This document shows, piece by piece, positions 1-8,960 of a stretch of DNA of 45,991 nucleotides. Location: contig PUON01000044.1 of assembly GCA_003552125.1 (NCBI GenBank), positions 1 through 45,991 on the forward strand. Reading direction: 5' to 3'. Positions within the stretch are counted from its first letter, which is position 1. Every line of letters starts with the position of its first letter. This DNA is from Dehalococcoidia bacterium. GTDB taxonomy: Bacteria; Chloroflexota; Dehalococcoidia; GIF9; AB-539-J10. Under the pieces are notes generated by a model, which made no database searches, was not told the origin of the DNA, and worked only from the letters and a program-made list of their open reading frames with translations. The position numbers were made by a program, and so were the translations under genes.

Positions 1-38
1 ACTATCTTGAAGCCCAGGCGATCCGACGACTTTCTCAT
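1..38 (-). CDS. Start of a divergent CDS running off the left edge (MRKSSDRLGFKI...)
   Basis: Minus strand reads AGGAGGTGACG-ATG then an open frame to the window edge; product unknown. Confidence 0.5.
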   Translation of the reverse strand, partial: MRKSSDRLGFKI

Positions 39-285
39 CGTCACCTCCTGGGTGATAACGTATCACGTACGATTCGTAGCGGCAGCCATCCTCAAATCCA
101 CGGATTAGGGGGCCCGCACAAGTATTGACATATGTGAAAATGCCTTCGTATACTGAAGCAGTTTGCAGGAGTTGCATTCCTTCCGTAATTCAACGATCAA
201 GACGCCCGTCGAAATCATACGGTCGCGTGCTTTGAGTGGCACGGCCGAGTATATAGATATGTATTTGGAGGTGAAGTACAACCAT

Positions 286-1425
286 ATGACGAAGCGAGTA
301 CTGATGCTGGTGGTCGCCACTGTGATGCTCGTTAGTGTGGCAGTCGTTGGCTGTGCACCTGACGCTGATCCGTCGCCGACCCCCACCCCAACCCCAACTC
401 CTACACCTACTCCCACCCCATCCGATCCCACCGTTGAAGTCATCGAGTGGGTAGGCCAGGCCGCTCTTCCGTCCGGTATGCCCCCACATGAGGGCCTCGC
501 CCGACTATCCCAGAAGATTGGCCAGGCCAGCCAGGGCCAGCTGAACATGGTCGCGCATCCAGCCGGCGCAGTGGTTCCCGCCACTGAAGAGTGGCAGGCA
601 GTCGACCGCGGCGTGCTTGATTTCTGTGCCGGTGGCGCGTCCTACATGGCCTCTGATGTCCGGTTTGGCACTGCGTATTCGCAGTTGCCTGCAGGCATGC
701 CCCCGATTCCGAACCTCATCTTCCACCGAAATCAGGGTGCAGACATCATGAACAAGTGGTTCGATCAGAGGGGCTTCAACATTTACGACATTCCCGGTGG
801 CGGCTTCCATGGCCTGCCTGAGATCTGGATCTGGACCAACACACCGATCAACGGGCTTCGTGATCTTGAGGGTCTCAAGATGCGTGCTTCTGGTGACGCG
901 GGCGAGGTGCTGGCTAAGATGGGTGTCGGTCCCGTGTTCCTGCCATTGGGTGAGGTGTTTGAGGCGATGCAGCGCGGCGTGATCGATGCCTTTGAGGTTG
1001 CCGCCCCGAACTTCGACTACATGATGGGCATGCACGAGGCTGCAGATTACGCGTACCTGTCGCCCTCCCGCGCTCCAACTGAGGCTTACGGCTTCCTTGT
1101 GAACACCAATTCGTGGGCAGCGCTTCCCGATCACCTGAAGGTCTTGGTTACTGAGGCTGCGCGCGCGGAAGCGATCGAGTACAATGCCCTTGCAGTCGCT
1201 CGTGATGGCGAGGCTCTGCAGGCAATCATCGACTACGGAGTGACCGTTGAGCCGCTGCCGTCCGAGATCGATGACAGGTTCGTTGAGCTTACCAAGGAGT
1301 TCTATGCTGAGCAGGTACAGATCTACCCTGAGCTTGACGAGTATCTGACAGCCTACCTGGCATTTGCGAGAGACTGGGAAGAGCTGTATGGTTTCGCTTA
1401 CCCGGTTATGACCAGTCTCGACTAA
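286..1425 (+). CDS. dctP: TRAP transporter substrate-binding protein (DctP family), lipoprotein with Pro-Thr linker
   Basis: [23 protein letters not shown] lipobox-like signal, (PT)n linker, DctP-type body ([42 protein letters not shown]); dctQ/dctM follow. Start moved from 163 to the internal ATG. Confidence 0.9.
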   Translation: [379 protein letters not shown]

Positions 1426-1457
1426 CATCTGGCATAGTGTTACTATTGATTCCACAT

Positions 1458-1486
1458 GTCCACCCGGGGTATTACCCCGGGTGGAC
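1458..1486 (+). promoter_or_regulatory. Perfect 14-bp stem, 1-nt loop hairpin between the SBP and permease genes
   Basis: GTCCACCCGGGGTA-T-TACCCCGGGTGGAC, no following T-run; candidate mRNA-stabilising or attenuating hairpin. Confidence 0.6.
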
Positions 1487-1719
1487 GGATTCAGCCGGTG
1501 AGAGTTGTGACATCAGGGTGGTCGGTGATTGACAGCGGGTGGCCGCTGGCTAATGGTGCGACATCCATCAGATCAAGTCAGCGTTTCACAGGTGGATGGA
1601 TTCTTGCAGATGGAAAAGCGGGCTTTATCCTATTTGTGCCTTCTGATCCCGGAATTGCTTAAGGCCGAGTGCCGTCATCCGCTGGGCGGACACTCTCGCC
1701 GATACGAGGAACGATACGT

Positions 1720-2229
1720 ATGAGAAGTGTGTTGAAGGTAATTGACTCCATCAACGATTTCCTAGGGCAGAAGCTGCAGTACGTAGTGCTGTTCCTGATT
1801 CTTGTGGTGGTCGCTGAAGTGGTGATGCGCTACGTCTTGAACAGACCAACGATTCAGCTGCCCGTCATCCAGACGTGGACGGGAACTACACTGTACGTGC
1901 TGGCATTTGGGTACGTACTCCTGCACAAAGGTCACGTCAGGGTAGATGTCCTGTATGCGCGCTTCAGCGAGCGCCTGAAGGGAATCGTGGACTCCGTTCT
2001 TTTCTTCGTCTTCTTTCTGCCATCGGTCGGTGTGCTGATATACACCGGCATTAACTGGGTTGAGTATGCGATACGTATTGGGGAACGCTCAAGTATTACC
2101 TTCTGGTATCCCCCTACGGCTCCAATACGAATCATCGTGGTGGTTGGCCTGGTTCTGTTCTTTGTTCAGGGTCTGGCCACACTGTATCGAGATCTCTACC
2201 AGGCTATAAGGGGCAAGGCCTATGATTAG
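1720..2229 (+). CDS. dctQ: TRAP transporter small permease (DctQ)
   Basis: Four hydrophobic segments, position between dctP and dctM, 8-bp overlap with dctM. Confidence 0.85.
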   Translation: MRSVLKVIDSINDFLGQKLQYVVLFLILVVVAEVVMRYVLNRPTIQLPVIQTWTGTTLYVLAFGYVLLHKGHVRVDVLYARFSERLKGIVDSVLFFVFFLPSVGVLIYTGINWVEYAIRIGERSSITFWYPPTAPIRIIVVVGLVLFFVQGLATLYRDLYQAIRGKAYD

Positions 2230-3556
2230 TATGAGTCCTGAAATCGTCACAGTCCTTATGATTGTTGGCATTCTTGCAGGCGTTGCCCTGGGTTACCCTC
2301 TCGCAGTTACTGTGGGGGGTGTGGGCATCGTCATCGGCATCCTGCTCTGGGGCCCCGGACTGGCCGGAGAGGTTTATTACGGACGGTTCATGTCCGGCTT
2401 GCAGAACTATGTTCTGCTCGCGGTGCCGCTGTTTGTGTTCATGGGAATAATGCTTGAACATTCGGGCGTAGCCGAGGGAATGTACGATGCCCTGTACCTG
2501 TTCTTCGGCGGGTTGAAGGGTGGCCTTGCGGTCACCACAATTCTCATCGGCACCGTTGTGGCGGCATGCGTTGGCATTATTGGTGCCTCGGTCACGATGC
2601 TCGCCCTCATTGCCCTGCCGGCCATGATCAATCGCGGGTATGATCGATCGCTTGCCGCTGGAGCGGTAGCTTCGGGAGGCTCGCTGGGCATCCTCATTCC
2701 TCCGAGTGTCATGCTTGTCGTGTATGGTCCGATGGCACAGCTTTCAGTGGGACGGCTATTCTTCGGTGCGTTCATGCCCGGATTCCTGCTATCTGCCCTG
2801 TACATCATATACGTGCTCGTTCGGTGTGCGATGCAGCCGAACCTGGCTCCGGCAGTTCCGGCGTCCGAGCGTGCCGTACCGATGTCGGTCAAAACCGGCA
2901 AACTGCTGAAGTCGATGGTGCCGCCGCTGATCCTCATTCTCGCGGTTCTTGGCAGCATTTTCTTCGGTATTGCTGCACCGACTGAGGCTGCGGGCGTGGG
3001 CGCGTTCGCCTCAATACTGCTTGCAGCCGGCTATCGCAAGCTCACCTGGAAGATCCTGTCAGGCACTGCTTTGCAGACCGTGAAGGTCGCCGGCATGGTC
3101 CTCCTGATCGGTGCGTTCGCTTTCGCGTTTGTGGGTATCTTTATGCGTGCTAACGCCGACCGGGTGGTTACCGAGTACGTCCTTGCAGCACCCGGCGGGA
3201 GGTGGGGTGCATTCCTCATCATCATGTTCATCTGTTTCATACTCGGCTTCCTGATAGACTGGCTGGGTATTATCTTCATCATGGTGCCCATAGTGACACC
3301 TATTGGAGCCGCAGCGGGATTTGATCCTCTGTGGTTTGCCATGATGATCTGTATCAATCTGCAGATGTCCTTCATGACCCCGCCATTCGCCTACGCGCTC
3401 TTCTACATAAAAGGAGCAGTGGACCCGCGACTCAATATGACCACCGGTCATATCATCAACGGGATGGTCCCGTATGTCTTCATCATCGTTGCTGCACTAT
3501 TACTCTGCATCGCCTTCCCGCAGATCATTCTCTGGCTTCCCGGCATGATGCTGTGA
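2222..3556 (+). CDS. dctM: TRAP transporter large permease (DctM)
   Basis: Large hydrophobic protein with DctM motifs (GASVTMLALIALPAMINRGYDRSLAAGAVASGGSLGILIPPSV). Confidence 0.95.
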   Translation: MISMSPEIVTVLMIVGILAGVALGYPLAVTVGGVGIVIGILLWGPGLAGEVYYGRFMSGLQNYVLLAVPLFVFMGIMLEHSGVAEGMYDALYLFFGGLKGGLAVTTILIGTVVAACVGIIGASVTMLALIALPAMINRGYDRSLAAGAVASGGSLGILIPPSVMLVVYGPMAQLSVGRLFFGAFMPGFLLSALYIIYVLVRCAMQPNLAPAVPASERAVPMSVKTGKLLKSMVPPLILILAVLGSIFFGIAAPTEAAGVGAFASILLAAGYRKLTWKILSGTALQTVKVAGMVLLIGAFAFAFVGIFMRANADRVVTEYVLAAPGGRWGAFLIIMFICFILGFLIDWLGIIFIMVPIVTPIGAAAGFDPLWFAMMICINLQMSFMTPPFAYALFYIKGAVDPRLNMTTGHIINGMVPYVFIIVAALLLCIAFPQIILWLPGMML

Positions 3557-3588
3557 CGTTCAAAGACTTTGCTTGCAATGATTGAAGC

Positions 3589-3619
3589 AAGAGGGGGCTC
3601 CGTCACGGAGCCCCCTCTT
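3589..3619. terminator. Perfect inverted repeat terminator between convergent dctM and panB-like genes
   Basis: AAGAGGGGGCTCCGT-C-ACGGAGCCCCCTCTT; A and T ends could make it bidirectional. Confidence 0.85.
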
Positions 3620-3671
3620 CTTACGCCTGGTAATCGTGCAGTTCACTTCCGAGTGGCAGGTAACGGGCGTT

Positions 3672-4526
3672 CTAACCGCGTCCTTTGAGTAGATCCTCCA
3701 GCCTGTCCATCTCACCTTCCTTCATCTTGTAACACTGCTCAGGACCGGGGAAGGCACCTGACTTGATTTCCGCCACGTATTCCGACACTGCTTTGGTTAT
3801 CTGCTCTCCAATAGACGCGTATCGTTTGACGAATTTCGGAGTGAACACAGGGTACATGCCAACCAGATCACTGAGCAGGACCGCCTGTCCATCACAATCA
3901 GGCCCGGCACCCACGCTGATAGTAGGAACCTTAAGCTTCTCTGTGACGAGTCTTCCGGTCTCTGCCGGGACGCCTTCAAGCAAGACCATGAAGGCTCCTG
4001 CTTCCTCCAACACGAGAGCATCGTTGAGGACGCGCATGGCCGCCTCTGCGGTATTCCCCTGGACTTTGAAGCCGCCCAGCTGTGCCGCACTCTGCGGAGT
4101 CAGGCCTATGTGAGCCATTACAAGCATGCCCGCATCCGCGATTGCGCGAATGTGTGGAGCCATCTGTTTTCCGCCCTCAAGCTTGACCGCGTCAACGCCG
4201 GCTTCCTTGTAGAACCTGCCTGAATTCCGGACGGCATCCTCGATGGACGTCTGATAAGAAAGGAATGGTAGATCGCCCACGATGAACGTGTTTGGAGCGC
4301 CTCGTCTGACCGCCTGTGTGTGGTAAATCATCTGGTCCATGGTCATCGGAACTGTGCCATCGTAACCATAGATGACATTCCCCATCGAGTCGCCCACCAG
4401 TATCATCTCGAGGCCCGCCTGCTCGACCAGCATCGCAGACGTGAAGTCGTAAACGGCCAGCTTCGCGAACTTCTCCCCTGAGTCTTTCATCTTCAGAAAG
4501 TCGAGAACGGTCTTCTTCTTAGCCAT
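3672..4526 (-). CDS. panB: 3-methyl-2-oxobutanoate hydroxymethyltransferase (PanB family), paralog 1
   Basis: VGDSMGNVIYGYDGTVPMTMDQMIYHTQAV, VDAVKLEGG, HIGLTPQ, LEGVPAETGRLVTEKLKVPTISVGAGPDCDGQ. Confidence 0.88.
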   Translation of the reverse strand: MAKKKTVLDFLKMKDSGEKFAKLAVYDFTSAMLVEQAGLEMILVGDSMGNVIYGYDGTVPMTMDQMIYHTQAVRRGAPNTFIVGDLPFLSYQTSIEDAVRNSGRFYKEAGVDAVKLEGGKQMAPHIRAIADAGMLVMAHIGLTPQSAAQLGGFKVQGNTAEAAMRVLNDALVLEEAGAFMVLLEGVPAETGRLVTEKLKVPTISVGAGPDCDGQAVLLSDLVGMYPVFTPKFVKRYASIGEQITKAVSEYVAEIKSGAFPGPEQCYKMKEGEMDRLEDLLKGRG

Positions 4527-4561
4527 GTAAATCCTCCCTTATTGGTACTGTTCCGTGCATG

Positions 4562-4580
4562 CGCCTGCACAGTGCAGGCG
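4562..4580. promoter_or_regulatory. Palindrome between the two panB-like genes
   Basis: CGCCTGCAC-A-GTGCAGGCG, perfect 9-bp arms; candidate operator or processing hairpin. Confidence 0.4.
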
Positions 4581-4626
4581 GTAATCGATCAGCGAACAGG
4601 TATCGTATGGCAGGCGCTATGAATGT

Positions 4627-5490
4627 CTATGGCTGTTGTGATGCCATCCATTCCTGCAGCCGTTCGCGCTCGCCCTCCCGCAATGCGTAACAGTGCTCCT
4701 CAGCCGGGTATGTCCCGGACCGTATCTCATCGAAGAATATGCCAAACGCCGACCTGATCTGGTCCCCAAGATTCGCGTAGCGCTTCACAAACCTGGGAGT
4801 GAACATCTGGTATATTCCGAGGACGTCCATGTAGTTGAGACATTGCGCGTCGCAATACGGGCCTGCGCCGGTCCCTATAGTCGGGATGCGGAGTCGCTCG
4901 GTGATAAGACGTCCGGTGTCCGCCGGCAGGCCTTCCAGCACGATGGCAGCAACACCAGCCTCCTGAAGCGACAAGGCATCATCGAGGAGTCCGACTGCAT
5001 CCTCCAGTGTCCTGCCCTGTGCGCCAAAGCCACCGAGAGCGGAGACACTCTGTGGCGTGATGCCTATATGTCCATGTACTACCATCCCGGCATCCACTAC
5101 CGACTGGATATGCGGCACGATGCGTCTGCCGCCCTCCATCTTCACGGCATCAACATTGGCCTCTTTGTAGAGCCTGCCCGCATTGGCCACCGTCTCCGCG
5201 GCAGAAACCGAGTAGCTCAGGAACGGCATGTCGCCCACTATGAACGTATTCGGAGCGCCTTTGCGCACGGCGGTGGCATGGCAGATGATCTGTTCCAATG
5301 TCACGGGAACGGTGCCATCGTATCCGTAGATCACATTCCCCATCGAATCACCGATGAGAAGCATGTCGACTCCCGATTGTTCCGCAATCATTGCGAAGGT
5401 GAAGTCATACAGCACCAGGTAGGAGAACTTCTCCCCCTGTTCCTTCATTCTCATGAAATCGAGGACGGTCTTCTTTCTGTGTGGTGCCAC
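4627..5490 (-). CDS. PanB-family hydroxymethyltransferase, paralog 2
   Basis: Same family motifs (VKMEGG, HIGITPQ, LEGLPADTGRLITERLRIPTIGTGAG) but CDAQCLNYMDVLGI where paralog 1 has CDGQAVLLSDLVGM. Confidence 0.85.
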   Translation of the reverse strand: MAPHRKKTVLDFMRMKEQGEKFSYLVLYDFTFAMIAEQSGVDMLLIGDSMGNVIYGYDGTVPVTLEQIICHATAVRKGAPNTFIVGDMPFLSYSVSAAETVANAGRLYKEANVDAVKMEGGRRIVPHIQSVVDAGMVVHGHIGITPQSVSALGGFGAQGRTLEDAVGLLDDALSLQEAGVAAIVLEGLPADTGRLITERLRIPTIGTGAGPYCDAQCLNYMDVLGIYQMFTPRFVKRYANLGDQIRSAFGIFFDEIRSGTYPAEEHCYALREGERERLQEWMASQQP

Positions 5491-5575
5491 GCCAATACTC
5501 CTTTACGCTTCACGTTCCTGGGCTTCCGGAGGTCACGGCGACCCGGGTGTGGTGTCAGTGGGCAGGGCTTCGACG

Positions 5576-6433
5576 CTATTCACTCAGAAGCTCCTTCAAT
5601 TGCTCTGCCTTCTCGGTTGACAGCGTGCCTTTGGCCAGTCCAATGGGTATCGTCTCGAGTCCCAGGGTCTTGTAAAGTGACAGCAGGCGGGGCTCCTGTT
5701 CCGCCAGTGCCTGTACATGCTTCTGAATGGTGCTGATATCCCCTCGTGCGATGGGGCCGGTAAGACAGCCTGGGAACCCCACATGCTCGATGTTGTTGAG
5801 CGTGCCTCTCAGAATCGGCATGCTGGCAGCTACCGCGTCTGCCTGTGAGATGTCGAAGTGCTTCCAGAGGTCAGTCGCGAGATGTGCGAGCGTGTACATG
5901 TAATTGCAGGCGATGCAGATTGAGGCGTGGTACAGAGCCTTATCCTGCTCGCGCAGTTTCATCCATTTGCCGTTAAGGGCGTCAACGAACTGCGTGAGTT
6001 CACTCAGCACCGGTTCTTCAGCCTCGAGAGTGAATGTGGATCCGGGGAGGTTCTCAAGCGACTGCTGAATGCTTGCGAAGGTGTTACAGGGATGCATACA
6101 GCCAACGTGACAGCCCTGTTCCCGTGCCGGCGAGAGTACTGCCATTGAGTTTGCTCCGCTGCAGTGAATCACTGTCTGGTCCGCTCGCCATTGTATTTGA
6201 GATGCAACCTGACCAATAACGTCATCTGGTGTGGTGATGAAGACAAAATCGACCGCATCCGCAAGTTCCTGGGCCGAGTTATAGGCCTTGCAGCCCTGAA
6301 TGGATTCTGTGAATCTCGTCGATTCAGGCGGCAGAATGTCCATGCAGCCAACAACAGGAAAGCCCTTCTCTGCGAGTCGGACACCGAACGCTGTACCGAC
6401 CTTGCCTACGCCGATGAATCCAATGCTATTCAT
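5576..6433 (-). CDS. Rossmann-fold/DUF2520-like oxidoreductase; candidate ketopantoate reductase (PanG-like)
   Basis: N-terminal MNSIGFIGVGKVGTAFGVRLAEKGFPVVG nucleotide-binding motif, DUF2520-like C-terminal half, adjacent to panB genes. Confidence 0.7.
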   Translation of the reverse strand: MNSIGFIGVGKVGTAFGVRLAEKGFPVVGCMDILPPESTRFTESIQGCKAYNSAQELADAVDFVFITTPDDVIGQVASQIQWRADQTVIHCSGANSMAVLSPAREQGCHVGCMHPCNTFASIQQSLENLPGSTFTLEAEEPVLSELTQFVDALNGKWMKLREQDKALYHASICIACNYMYTLAHLATDLWKHFDISQADAVAASMPILRGTLNNIEHVGFPGCLTGPIARGDISTIQKHVQALAEQEPRLLSLYKTLGLETIPIGLAKGTLSTEKAEQLKELLSE

Positions 6434-6677
6434 TGTTTTCCGAATCCTCCTTCAGTTCACAGCGCGGCGGACACTACCTGCCGCAGCCGCAGATCGTTCG
6501 TGTGCCGCATCCTGGTCCGGCTGGCTGTCTGTCAGCAACGAGTTCGCGGTGTGGATACGGTATTTCTGTTCGGCGGAGCCGCTTATCGGATTCCTGCTGC
6601 AGCACACCGGATCGCTGTGGCATTTCGCACATGTTAGTGCTCTGCCGGGGCAGTGGTCAATCCCACCGAGCCCCGTG

Positions 6678-6706
6678 TTGTGGGGCTTGTACGTCTGCGG
6701 TAGAAT
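6678..6706 (+). promoter_or_regulatory. Sigma70-type promoter for ilvD
   Basis: TTGTGG-N17-TAGAAT, 40 nt upstream of the ilvD ATG. Confidence 0.5.
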
Positions 6707-6745
6707 TCCTGCTGTGCGAAGCAACCGCATAAAGGAGAGTGTCAT

Positions 6746-8413
6746 ATGCGAAGCGAAGTCGTGAAGCGCGGTCCCGAGCGTGCTCCTCACCGTTCACTAT
6801 TCTATGCCCTCGGCTGTACCGCCGCTGACTGGGACAAGCCGTTTATTGGAGTAATCAACAGCTACAGCCGCATTATCCCCGGCCATATGCATCTTGATGA
6901 GATCTCACGGGCTGTACAGGAGGGTATTCGCAGTGCCGGCGGCGTTGCTTTCGAGACCAACACGATCGGGGTGTGCGATGGCATCGCTATGAATCATCCT
7001 GGCATGAAGTACAGCCTACCCAGCAGGGAACTCGTCGCAGATTCGGCTGAGACTGTGGCTGAGGCTCATCAGTTCGATGCGCTGGTATTCATTTGCAGTT
7101 GCGATAAGATCGTGCCCGGAATGTTGATGGCTGCTGCTCGAATCAACGTGCCGGCTGTGTTCGTGTCGGGTGGACCGATGATGGCCGGCCATGTGATCGC
7201 GGAAGGCGAATGGCGCGCCATCGATCTGAGCAGCATGTTTGAGGCTGTCGGCAGGAATGTAAGCGGGACCATGTCCGACGAGACACTCGAGGAATGGACC
7301 CGAAACGCGTGTCCCGGATGCGGAAGCTGTGCCGGGATGTTCACCGCAAATACGATGAATTGCATGACCGAGGCACTTGGCATGGCTTTGCCCGGGAATG
7401 GCACTATTCCCGGCGTGGCCAGCGCACGGCTGGACCTCGCCTTCAGGTCCGGCGCACAGGTTGTAGACACACTTAACCGGAATATCAGGCCACGGGATGT
7501 AATCACTCGTGACGCAATGTTTAACGCCTTCGCTCTCGACATGGCTCTTGGCGGAAGTACCAATTCGGTATTGCATCTGACGGCGATTGCACATGAGGCT
7601 GGCATCAGCTTCCCACTGTCCTGGATCAACGAGATCAGCGCAAGTGTTCCACACCTCTGCAAGATGAGTCCTGCGGGCAAGCACCATATCGAAGATCTCA
7701 ATGCTGCGGGGGGCATCTATTCGGTCATGAGCGAGATCTCGGACCGACTGAAACTTGATGCAATGACGATCAGTGGCAAGACCATAGGACAGGTAGTGCC
7801 ACTGTACGAGGTCAAGGATCGAGAGGTGATTCACAGCCCGGCGGATGCGTACTCTCCGACTGGCGGCCTTGCCATCCTGTTTGGTAGTCTCGCGCCGGAG
7901 GGCGCGGTGGTTAAGGCAGCCGCAGTGGCGCCCGAGATGCGGCAGCATAGCGGACCAGCGAGGGTGTTCGATTCCGAGGAAGCGGCGACGAAGGCCATCA
8001 TGTCTCGCTCCATTAGACCGGGTGATGTGGTCATCATCCGGTATGAAGGCCCGAAAGGTGGTCCAGGAATGCGGGAAATGTTGACGCCTACGTCGCTCCT
8101 TGCTGGCCTTGGTCTGGACAAGGAAGTGGCATTGATTACCGACGGACGGTTCTCGGGTGCGACTCGTGGTTCGGCCATAGGCCATGTCTCCCCGGAGGCA
8201 GCCGCACGGGGTCCCATTGCTGCGGTTAACGAGGGAGACATAGTGATCATCGATATTCCGGCCAGAAGGTTGGATGTGGAACTGGATGACCCGACGATTG
8301 CGGGACGGCTGGCGCAATTGCCGCAGTTTGAGCCCAGGATAACCTCCGGTTACCTGAAGCGGTATGCGGAGCGCGTGACCTCTGCAAGCACAGGGGCAGT
8401 GTTCGAGGACTAG
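6746..8413 (+). CDS. ilvD: Dihydroxy-acid dehydratase
   Basis: IlvD/Edd motifs ([69 protein letters not shown]). Confidence 0.97.
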   Translation: MRSEVVKRGPERAPHRSLFYALGCTAADWDKPFIGVINSYSRIIPGHMHLDEISRAVQEGIRSAGGVAFETNTIGVCDGIAMNHPGMKYSLPSRELVADSAETVAEAHQFDALVFICSCDKIVPGMLMAAARINVPAVFVSGGPMMAGHVIAEGEWRAIDLSSMFEAVGRNVSGTMSDETLEEWTRNACPGCGSCAGMFTANTMNCMTEALGMALPGNGTIPGVASARLDLAFRSGAQVVDTLNRNIRPRDVITRDAMFNAFALDMALGGSTNSVLHLTAIAHEAGISFPLSWINEISASVPHLCKMSPAGKHHIEDLNAAGGIYSVMSEISDRLKLDAMTISGKTIGQVVPLYEVKDREVIHSPADAYSPTGGLAILFGSLAPEGAVVKAAAVAPEMRQHSGPARVFDSEEAATKAIMSRSIRPGDVVIIRYEGPKGGPGMREMLTPTSLLAGLGLDKEVALITDGRFSGATRGSAIGHVSPEAAARGPIAAVNEGDIVIIDIPARRLDVELDDPTIAGRLAQLPQFEPRITSGYLKRYAERVTSASTGAVFED

Positions 8414-8471
8414 GGCCGATGCCACGGGTTCGGCACTATCACCGGCCGACCCGCGGCTGAGAGGTGATGGA

Positions 8472-8870
8472 ATGGATGTTACGTGGGTTGACATTGTCGT
8501 ACGAATGATTGTTGCCGGGCTGCTGGCTGCTGTAATCGGATTCGAGCGTGAGTTCCGCGGAAAAGTAGCCGGCATGCGAACACACGTGCTCATCTCGCTT
8601 GGAGCTGCTGCCTTCACCCTAGGTTCATTGCTGGGGTTTGAACAGTTCGAAATGGCGCGCGTCGCATCCGGCGTGGTAGCCGGTGTGGGCTTCATCGGGG
8701 GTGGCGTCATCTTTCGCGGGAGGAGCGACGGTGTCGAAGGCCTCACAACGGCGGCAGCTATCTGGGTGACTGCTGGAGTCGGGCTGGCTGCCGCCAGTGG
8801 CCTCTATCTTGTCGCTGTGATGGCCACCGTTCTGACAGTCATTGCGCTCGAGATGCCTAAACTCAAGTGA
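8472..8870 (+). CDS. MgtC/SapB family membrane protein, short form
   Basis: GFEREFRGKVAGMRTHVLISLGAA, ARVASGVVAGVGFIGGGVIFR, GLTTAAAIWVTAGVGLAAASGLY. Confidence 0.9.
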   Translation: MDVTWVDIVVRMIVAGLLAAVIGFEREFRGKVAGMRTHVLISLGAAAFTLGSLLGFEQFEMARVASGVVAGVGFIGGGVIFRGRSDGVEGLTTAAAIWVTAGVGLAAASGLYLVAVMATVLTVIALEMPKLK

Positions 8871-8960
8871 GCTGCCGTCTCTTAATCCGTCACGTCTGGT
8901 GGCGCCCGGCGGCAGTCTCGCTCTGAGTAGTCTCGTGAAGGGGGAGTGGAGGTGTACGAT

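Noticed and set aside
105-1455. Minus-strand ORFs (105-584, 190-489, 505-1455) opposite dctP
   Set aside because: Shadow ORFs of a well-supported coding gene; the GVGVGVG run is just the antisense of the PT repeat
1456-1723. Small ORFs between dctP and dctQ
   Set aside because: One begins inside the hairpin; composition not protein-like and no good RBS
4693-5736. 347-aa plus-strand ORF over panB paralog 2
   Set aside because: Antisense shadow of a clear PanB-family gene; no RBS or recognisable domain
7016-8746. 576-aa minus-strand ORF opposite ilvD
   Set aside because: Antisense frame kept open by high-GC codon bias; ilvD is unambiguous
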